A stretch of DNA of 64,000 nt from the NCBI RefSeq assembly GCF_029238675.1, contig NZ_JAQWFR010000006.1, forward strand, positions 1-64,000. The letters are read 5' to 3'. The stretch's first letter is position 1, and every line of letters starts with the position of its first letter. Source of the DNA: Oceanicoccus sp. GTDB taxonomy: Bacteria > Pseudomonadota > Gammaproteobacteria > Pseudomonadales > Dasaniaceae. Below the pieces are notes generated by a model. The model made no database searches and was not told where the DNA came from. It saw only the letters and a list, made by a program, of their open reading frames with translations. Below, one piece after another: positions 58,839 to 64,000 of this stretch. The position numbers and the translations under genes were made by a program.

Positions 58839-59966
58839 ATGGATGACCGCTCCCTTTTTGAAGATCGCAAATGGATGCAACTGGCCATCGATTTGGCTCT
58901 GGGCGGTTTATATACCACTTCGCCCAATCCGCGCGTCGGTTGTGTGTTAGTTCGCGACGGCGAGATTATTGGTCGTGGTTACCATCTGCGGGCCGGTGAA
59001 GACCATGCAGAAGTGAATGCCATTGCCGATGCAGGTGATGCTACTGGCGCAACGGCTTATGTCACATTGGAGCCCTGCAGTCATACCGGCAAAACACCGC
59101 CTTGCTGCGAAGCGCTGATAGCAGCCAAAGTGGCACGGGTAGTAGTGGCGATGACTGATCCCAATCCACTAGTGTCGGGTAATGGTATTAAGCGATTACA
59201 AGATGCTGGTATCACTGTTGATATGGGCGTGCTGGAGGCAGAGGCTAAAGCCTTAAATCCAGGTTTTATTAAGCGTATGGAAACAGGTTTGTGCTGGGTG
59301 CGAGTGAAATTGGCCATGAGCCTTGATGGCCGCACCGCCATGGATTCCGGTGAAAGCCAATGGATTACAGGCCAACACGCTCGTAGCGACGTACAACGAT
59401 TGCGCGCCCGTAGCTGTGCAGTAGTTTCTGGAGTGGATACGGTAATTGCCGATCAAGCCTCCCTGACGGTTCGAGCCGATGAGATGGACATTGACCCGGA
59501 TACTGCTTTATTAGCGGCGCAGCAGCAGCCATTAAGAGTCGTGTTGGACTCAAGCTTGCGCTTGCCGGTGGATGCAAAAATATTATCGCAGCCCGGTAAT
59601 ACGATAGTAATGACAGCAACAGAAAACACCAAAGCCCGGCAGGCTTTAGAGCAGGCTGGTGCCGAGGTTATTGTCTTACCCGCCGTTACTGGCAGGGTGG
59701 ATATCAGCAAAGCTTTGCAGCTATTGTCTGAAAGACAATGCAACGAAGTGATGGTGGAAGCGGGTGCGACATTAGCCGGTGCTTTTATGGCAGCCGGCTT
59801 GGTCGACCAGCTTAATGTGTATATGGCGCCCACCTTAATGGGTAGTGAAGCCAGACCCTTATTACAATTGCCGCTGAGCACCATGGCCCAGCAGCAACGA
59901 TTAACCATTGAAAGTATTACTCCGGTAGGTGAGGATTGGCGCATTGATGCCAGCCCACGTAAATAA
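58839..59966 (+). CDS. ribD: Bifunctional riboflavin deaminase/reductase RibD
   Basis: 375 residues. The N-terminal zinc deaminase shows HAEVNAI and PCSHTGKTPPCCEALI; the C-terminal reductase follows from about residue 150. It performs two successive steps of riboflavin synthesis. ribB follows 14 bp later with no riboflavin synthase between them. Confidence 0.95.
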   Translation: MDDRSLFEDRKWMQLAIDLALGGLYTTSPNPRVGCVLVRDGEIIGRGYHLRAGEDHAEVNAIADAGDATGATAYVTLEPCSHTGKTPPCCEALIAAKVARVVVAMTDPNPLVSGNGIKRLQDAGITVDMGVLEAEAKALNPGFIKRMETGLCWVRVKLAMSLDGRTAMDSGESQWITGQHARSDVQRLRARSCAVVSGVDTVIADQASLTVRADEMDIDPDTALLAAQQQPLRVVLDSSLRLPVDAKILSQPGNTIVMTATENTKARQALEQAGAEVIVLPAVTGRVDISKALQLLSERQCNEVMVEAGATLAGAFMAAGLVDQLNVYMAPTLMGSEARPLLQLPLSTMAQQQRLTIESITPVGEDWRIDASPRK

Positions 59967-59980
59967 TTTAGAGGTAGAAG

Positions 59981-61099
59981 ATGGCGCTCAATACAGTTGA
60001 AGAACTTATTCAGGATATCCGTTTAGGCAAAATGGTTATTTTGATGGACGATGAAGATCGCGAAAACGAAGGCGATCTTGTAATGGCCTCGGAATGTGTA
60101 AAACCGCAGGATGTTAATTTTATGGCCAAGCATGCCCGTGGCCTGATCTGTTTGACTCTAACGGAAGACCGCTGCCGACAAATTGATTTGCCGCTGATGG
60201 TTGGTGGTGCTAATGGAGCACAATTTGGTACCAACTTTACTTTATCGATTGAAGCCACTGAAGGTGTTACCACCGGTATCTCTGCTGCTGACCGCGCTCA
60301 CACCGTGCGCACCGCTGTTGCTCGCGGTGCCAAGCCCGCTGATATTGTTCAGCCGGGACATATATTTCCTATTATGGCGCAACCAGGTGGCGTTTTAACT
60401 CGTGCGGGTCATACTGAGGCCGGTTGTGACCTTGCAAGACTGGCTGGCTTTGAGGCCTCGGGTACGATTGTTGAGATTATGAATGAAGATGGGACTATGG
60501 CCCGCCGCCCGGAATTAGAAAAATTTGCTGAAGAGCATGATCTAAAAATCGGCACCATTGCAGACCTGATTCATTACCGTGTTATCAATGAAAGAACTAT
60601 TGAGAAAGTCAGTGAAGGTAAAGTGAATACCGATCATGGTGAGTTTACCCTGCATACCTATAAGGATTTATTGGCGGGTGATATTCACCATGCTTTGGTA
60701 AAAGGCACTATCAATAAAGATGAAGCCACGCTGGTGCGTGTGCATCTGGCCTCATCAATCCGTGATTTATTAGGCACGCAGCCTGGCGATTCACCGAGTT
60801 GGAATATTCAACGCTGTATCAAAAAAGTCGTGGAAGAAGGCAGCGGTGTTATTGTGTTGCTTGCCCATGATGAGCATCCTGAAGAAACCCTGGCCAGTGT
60901 TGATATCGCCATGGGTAAAAAGCCTGCACCTGTGGCTGTGGCCGATGGTAGCTCTAACGCTTACCTTACTATTGGCTTAGGATCGCAAATTGTACGAGAC
61001 GTTGGTGTTAGCAAGCTTCGCTTAATGGGGCCACCCATTAAGTACAATGCAATTTCCGGCTTTGACCTGGAAATTGTTGATTTTATTTTGCCAGAATAA
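59981..61099 (+). CDS. ribB: 3,4-dihydroxy-2-butanone-4-phosphate synthase with a degenerate GTP cyclohydrolase II-like domain
   Basis: 372 residues. The N-terminal DHBP synthase domain is intact (DDEDRENEGDLVMASE, RAGHTEAGCDLARLAG). The C-terminal 165 residues align by length and pattern with RibA, but the zinc cysteines (C-x10-C-x-C in active RibA) are missing: VRVHLASSIRDLLG replaces them. So it should supply only the RibB step, as in many gammaproteobacteria. An active RibA must lie elsewhere. Confidence 0.93.
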   Translation: MALNTVEELIQDIRLGKMVILMDDEDRENEGDLVMASECVKPQDVNFMAKHARGLICLTLTEDRCRQIDLPLMVGGANGAQFGTNFTLSIEATEGVTTGISAADRAHTVRTAVARGAKPADIVQPGHIFPIMAQPGGVLTRAGHTEAGCDLARLAGFEASGTIVEIMNEDGTMARRPELEKFAEEHDLKIGTIADLIHYRVINERTIEKVSEGKVNTDHGEFTLHTYKDLLAGDIHHALVKGTINKDEATLVRVHLASSIRDLLGTQPGDSPSWNIQRCIKKVVEEGSGVIVLLAHDEHPEETLASVDIAMGKKPAPVAVADGSSNAYLTIGLGSQIVRDVGVSKLRLMGPPIKYNAISGFDLEIVDFILPE

Positions 61100-61139
61100 A
61101 AAATCTGAATTAAAAGCACTTGAATAGCGGAAGAGAAGA

Positions 61140-61631
61140 ATGAAAGGTATTGAAACGCCGGAATATGATGCGGCCATTATAGCCGGCAAAAAAATTGCCA
61201 TCGTAGTTACACGCTGGAATACATTTATTGTTGATAATTTATTGGCCGGTGCCAAAAAGCACTTAACCGAAAACGGTATTGAAGAAGCCAATATCGAATT
61301 GATTATGTGCCCCGGCGCCTATGAAATACCCTTGGCTTGCCAGCATGTCGCCGCTAGCAAAAAATATGATGCTATTATTACTCTTGGGGCTGTTATTCGC
61401 GGCGGTACGCCACATTTTGAATATGTGGCCGGTGAGTGCTCCAGCGGTGTAATGCGTGTCAGTCTTGATACCGGTATGCCAATTGCTTTTGGTGTACTGA
61501 CAGTGGATAACGAACAGCAAGCACTGGAACGTTGTGGTGTGGGCGAGAACTCTGAAAACAAAGGCGAAGAATCTGCCGCTTGTGTATTGGAAATGCTTTG
61601 TGTGATTGGCAGCCTGAACCTGGATAAATAG
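61140..61631 (+). CDS. ribH: 6,7-dimethyl-8-ribityllumazine synthase
   Basis: 163 residues, full length. Conserved substrate-binding segments VTRWNTFIVDNLL, GAYEIPLA and LGAVIRGGTPHFEYV are present. Condenses the RibB product with the pyrimidine to lumazine. nusB begins immediately (1-bp gap). Confidence 0.96.
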   Translation: MKGIETPEYDAAIIAGKKIAIVVTRWNTFIVDNLLAGAKKHLTENGIEEANIELIMCPGAYEIPLACQHVAASKKYDAIITLGAVIRGGTPHFEYVAGECSSGVMRVSLDTGMPIAFGVLTVDNEQQALERCGVGENSENKGEESAACVLEMLCVIGSLNLDK

Positions 61632-61632
61632 T

Positions 61633-62094
61633 GTGAGTAAAAACGTGTCTGAGAAACAAGAGTTTAATCCAGCTGCTCGCCGCAAAGCGCGCCATTATGG
61701 CATGCAGGCTTTATATCAATGGCAGATGACAAAAGACGCCGTGGCGGATATTGAGTTACAGTTTTTAGCGGATTATGATTTTTCCAAAGTGGATGTGGAG
61801 TATTTTCACGATATTATTCATCACATTCCAGCAAATTTGGAAGAGTTGGAGCAGGCTTTTACCCCAAACCTTGATCGCGTTATTGAAGAATTAGATCCTA
61901 TCGAACTGGCGCTACTACGTTTGGGAAGTTATGAATTGGTAAAGCGTATTGATATCCCCTATAAAGTCGTTATTAACGAAGCAGTATCTCTGGCCAAAAA
62001 GTTTGGCGCCACTGATGGTCATAAATATATTAATGGCGTATTAGATAAACTGGCACAAGATGTACGCGCTATCGAAATCAACGCGGATCGCTAA
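61633..62094 (+). CDS. nusB: Transcription antitermination factor NusB
   Basis: 153 residues from a GTG start, with the NusB core RRKARHYGMQALYQWQMT and the C-terminal VINEAVSLAKKFGATDGHKYINGVLDKLA. Binds boxA with S10 for rRNA antitermination. The ribH-nusB-thiL-pgpA order is conserved. Confidence 0.95.
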   Translation: MSKNVSEKQEFNPAARRKARHYGMQALYQWQMTKDAVADIELQFLADYDFSKVDVEYFHDIIHHIPANLEELEQAFTPNLDRVIEELDPIELALLRLGSYELVKRIDIPYKVVINEAVSLAKKFGATDGHKYINGVLDKLAQDVRAIEINADR

Positions 62095-62101
62095 TCACAG
62101 C

Positions 62102-63100
62102 ATGATGAGTAACACCGGGCAACTAACAGAGTTTGATCTTATCGCCCGTTACTTTTCCGGCATTGATGGTGGTGTTCAATCATCTTCAGTGGCACTGAGT
62201 GTCGGCGATGACTGCGCTTTACTTTCCCTTCCTGCGGATCAACAACTGGCGCTGTCTATTGATACTCTGGCGTCAGGCCGTCACTTTCCTGAAGATGCCA
62301 ATCCTTATCAGCTAGCTCAGCGCGCTTTGGCTGTTTCGGTTAGTGACCTGGCTGCAATGGGCGCTAAGCCAATGGCTTTTACACTGGCGTTGACGATGCC
62401 CTCGGTCGATACGAATTGGTTAGATGGATTTAGTCGCGGGCTACGTTTTGCCGCCGAGCAGTACAAAATCCCTTTAATTGGCGGCGATACCACGCAAGGG
62501 CCATTGACCTTAACTTTGCAGGTTCATGGCAGTGTGCCTGCTGGGTCCGTATTAAAACGATCGACAGCTCAGCCGGGCGATGTTATTTGTGTGACAGGTA
62601 CATTGGGCGATGCAGCGGCGGCTTTAGCGGTCATTGAAGATCGATTAGCGGTTGATGGTCAGCAGCGTGAGTATTTATTGCAGCGGTTTTATACGCCAGC
62701 AGCAAGAGTCGATATCGGGCAGGCATTATTAGGTATTGCCAATGCCGCTATTGATATTTCAGATGGTTTATTGGCAGATCTTGGTCATATTGCCAAAGCA
62801 TCCAACGTGGCGGCTATTATTAATGCAGATCAGCTGCCACTATCAGCAGTCATCAGCCAGCTAGTAGAAAAACCGCAGGCACTGACATATGCATTAACTG
62901 GGGGTGATGACTATGAATTATGTTTTACAGTTCCTCAGGAAAATTTGGCCCAGTTAAAGGCTTTGGACCAGCAGTTTTCGCTGCGCATCACTGAGGTGGG
63001 AACTATAGTGCCAGGTTGTGGTGTTCAGTGTGTTGATGGTGAGGGCAATCCTATGGCTATTGATCTTGCGGGCTACCAACATTTTAATCATAGCGAATAA
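62102..63100 (+). CDS. thiL: Thiamine-monophosphate kinase
   Basis: 332 residues from ATG 62102 (a second ATG follows at once); the track start overlaps nusB and is rejected. Motifs GDDCALL, DTLASGRHFP, VSVSDLAAMGAKP and GGDDYELCF are characteristic. Makes thiamine diphosphate from TMP. pgpA follows 3 bp later. Confidence 0.95.
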   Translation: MMSNTGQLTEFDLIARYFSGIDGGVQSSSVALSVGDDCALLSLPADQQLALSIDTLASGRHFPEDANPYQLAQRALAVSVSDLAAMGAKPMAFTLALTMPSVDTNWLDGFSRGLRFAAEQYKIPLIGGDTTQGPLTLTLQVHGSVPAGSVLKRSTAQPGDVICVTGTLGDAAAALAVIEDRLAVDGQQREYLLQRFYTPAARVDIGQALLGIANAAIDISDGLLADLGHIAKASNVAAIINADQLPLSAVISQLVEKPQALTYALTGGDDYELCFTVPQENLAQLKALDQQFSLRITEVGTIVPGCGVQCVDGEGNPMAIDLAGYQHFNHSE

Positions 63101-63103
63101 ACA

Positions 63104-63598
63104 ATGGCTAATGCACTAAACGCAAAAAGTATTCTGACTAATCCAATACATTGCCTGGCCTTTGGCTTTGGTAGTGGTTTGGCGGCCAAAGCCCCCGGTA
63201 CCTTCGGAACCCTGATGGCCATCCCTCTGTATTTATTACTTAGCTCACTTCCTTTGATGGCTTATGCCGTTGTGGTGGTGGTGGCGTTTATCATTGGTAT
63301 TTATTTATGTGGTAAAACGGCCGATGACTTGGGAGTCCATGACCATCCGGGTATTGTCTGGGATGAGTTTGTTGGTTTTTGGATTACTATGTTTGCAGCG
63401 CCGGCGGGCTTTATCTGGCTGGTGGTAGGTTTTGCCTTGTTTCGATTGTTTGATATCTGGAAGCCCTGGCCGATTAAAATATTCGACAAAAATATGGAGT
63501 CGGGCTTAGGGATTATGATCGATGATGTGCTGGCAGGTATTTATGCATTGATTATTTTGCAAGGTCTGGTTTATGTGGCAGGGCTTGAATTACTGTAA
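63104..63598 (+). CDS. pgpA: Phosphatidylglycerophosphatase A
   Basis: 164 residues, about four membrane helices. FGFGSGLAAKAPGTFGTL, HDHPGIVWDEFVG and DIWKPWPI are family signatures. Dephosphorylates PGP to phosphatidylglycerol in the inner membrane. Confidence 0.95.
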   Translation: MANALNAKSILTNPIHCLAFGFGSGLAAKAPGTFGTLMAIPLYLLLSSLPLMAYAVVVVVAFIIGIYLCGKTADDLGVHDHPGIVWDEFVGFWITMFAAPAGFIWLVVGFALFRLFDIWKPWPIKIFDKNMESGLGIMIDDVLAGIYALIILQGLVYVAGLELL

Positions 63599-63655
63599 AT
63601 TTAGTATTACTTAATGTAATCTGAATGATTGAAAAGAACACCTATAGTGAGAGAT

Positions 63656-64000
63656 ATGATCGATACAAAAAATAATAAAATCCCCGTGGTATGGAGTATT
63701 TCCGGTTCTGATTCCTGCGGTGGCACTGGAATACAATCCGATTTAAAAACCTATCATGATTTTGGTGCCTGTGGCTGCTCCGTTATCACGGCTATCACTG
63801 CACAGAATTCATTTGCGGCTGGCTATTCTGTGGCTACAGAGCGCAAATCTGTAGTCGCACAAATCAATGCGTTAGATAGTGATATGCCTGCAGATGTGAT
63901 CAAAGTTGGCATCCTCCCTAATCTGGATATTGTAGAGACCGTGGTAAAATATTTTGATGATTACCAGGGTTATGTGGTTTATGACCTGGAGTTGGAAGCC
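63656..64000 (+). CDS. thiD: Hydroxymethylpyrimidine (phosphate) kinase ThiD, 5' part (cut by window end)
   Basis: The frame is open from GTG 63647 / ATG 63656 to the end. VVWSISGSDSCGGTGIQSDL and CSVITAITAQNS are typical ThiD N-terminal motifs, with SCGGTG replacing the usual SGGAG. Makes HMP-PP for thiamine. Whether it is fused to thiE cannot be seen. Absent from the ORF track because it is incomplete. Confidence 0.85.
   Translation, partial: MIDTKNNKIPVVWSISGSDSCGGTGIQSDLKTYHDFGACGCSVITAITAQNSFAAGYSVATERKSVVAQINALDSDMPADVIKVGILPNLDIVETVVKYFDDYQGYVVYDLELEA

Overview
This window looks like chromosomal backbone from a gammaproteobacterium of the Pseudomonadales/Cellvibrionales type, probably marine. 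The case rests on recalled gene order. The run rhdA-psd / rsgA / orn / queG / nnr-tsaE-ami-mutL-miaA-hfq-hflX-hflKC-hisZ-purA / tRNA-Leu / rnr-rlmB-rpsF-rpsR-(membrane protein)-rplI-dnaB, the block DUF971-hslU-hslV-SPOR-argS / priA / rpmE-nuclease-malic enzyme, and the run nrdR-ribD-ribB-ribH-nusB-thiL-pgpA all match the Pseudomonas arrangement. No species is claimed. Layout: (1) 1-7.2 kb is a leftward nitrate assimilation operon, nirB-nirD-narB-like-dmsBC fusion, behind a textbook sigma-54 element. A rightward paralog of the dmsBC fusion ends head-on against it at the left edge. (2) 7.5-10.95 kb holds a VanZ-like/jelly-roll protein, a TSUP permease, phosphatidylserine decarboxylase and a RhdA-type rhodanese. 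(3) 11-27 kb is the conserved RNA, cell-wall, repair and membrane-quality-control backbone. (4) 27.3-34 kb is the variable stretch between purA and rnr: a diguanylate cyclase, a HexR-like regulator with a matching operator, a DUF4124 protein, an operon of histidine phosphatase / APH-like kinase / quinone oxidoreductase, two broken genes, and tRNA-Leu(CAG) with a stray 5' fragment of itself. (5) 34-41.3 kb holds rnr, rlmB, the small ribosomal protein operon and dnaB. (6) 41.3-51.3 kb holds DUF971, hslUV, SPOR, argS, priA, rpmE, a nuclease and a short malic enzyme. (7) 51.3-52.6 kb is an MFS transporter of foreign appearance. (8) 52.6-56.9 kb holds PilZ, ettA and topB, the last with a near-perfect LexA box. 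(9) 57-64 kb holds glyA and the riboflavin/thiamine run, cut off inside thiD. A family of about 100-bp palindromic elements (arms ATTCCCGC-N4-GCGGGAAT, central ATTTCCGC/GCGGAAAT hairpin) occurs at eight intergenic sites and is the most conspicuous non-coding structure. No prophage, CRISPR array, transposase, toxin-antitoxin pair or obvious defence island was seen. The most informative unexplained points are the quinol-type DmsBC module attached to an assimilatory nitrate reductase with its convergent paralog, the repeat family (one copy splits hslV from hslU), the debris beside tRNA-Leu, the missing riboflavin synthase, and the SOS-type control of topB.
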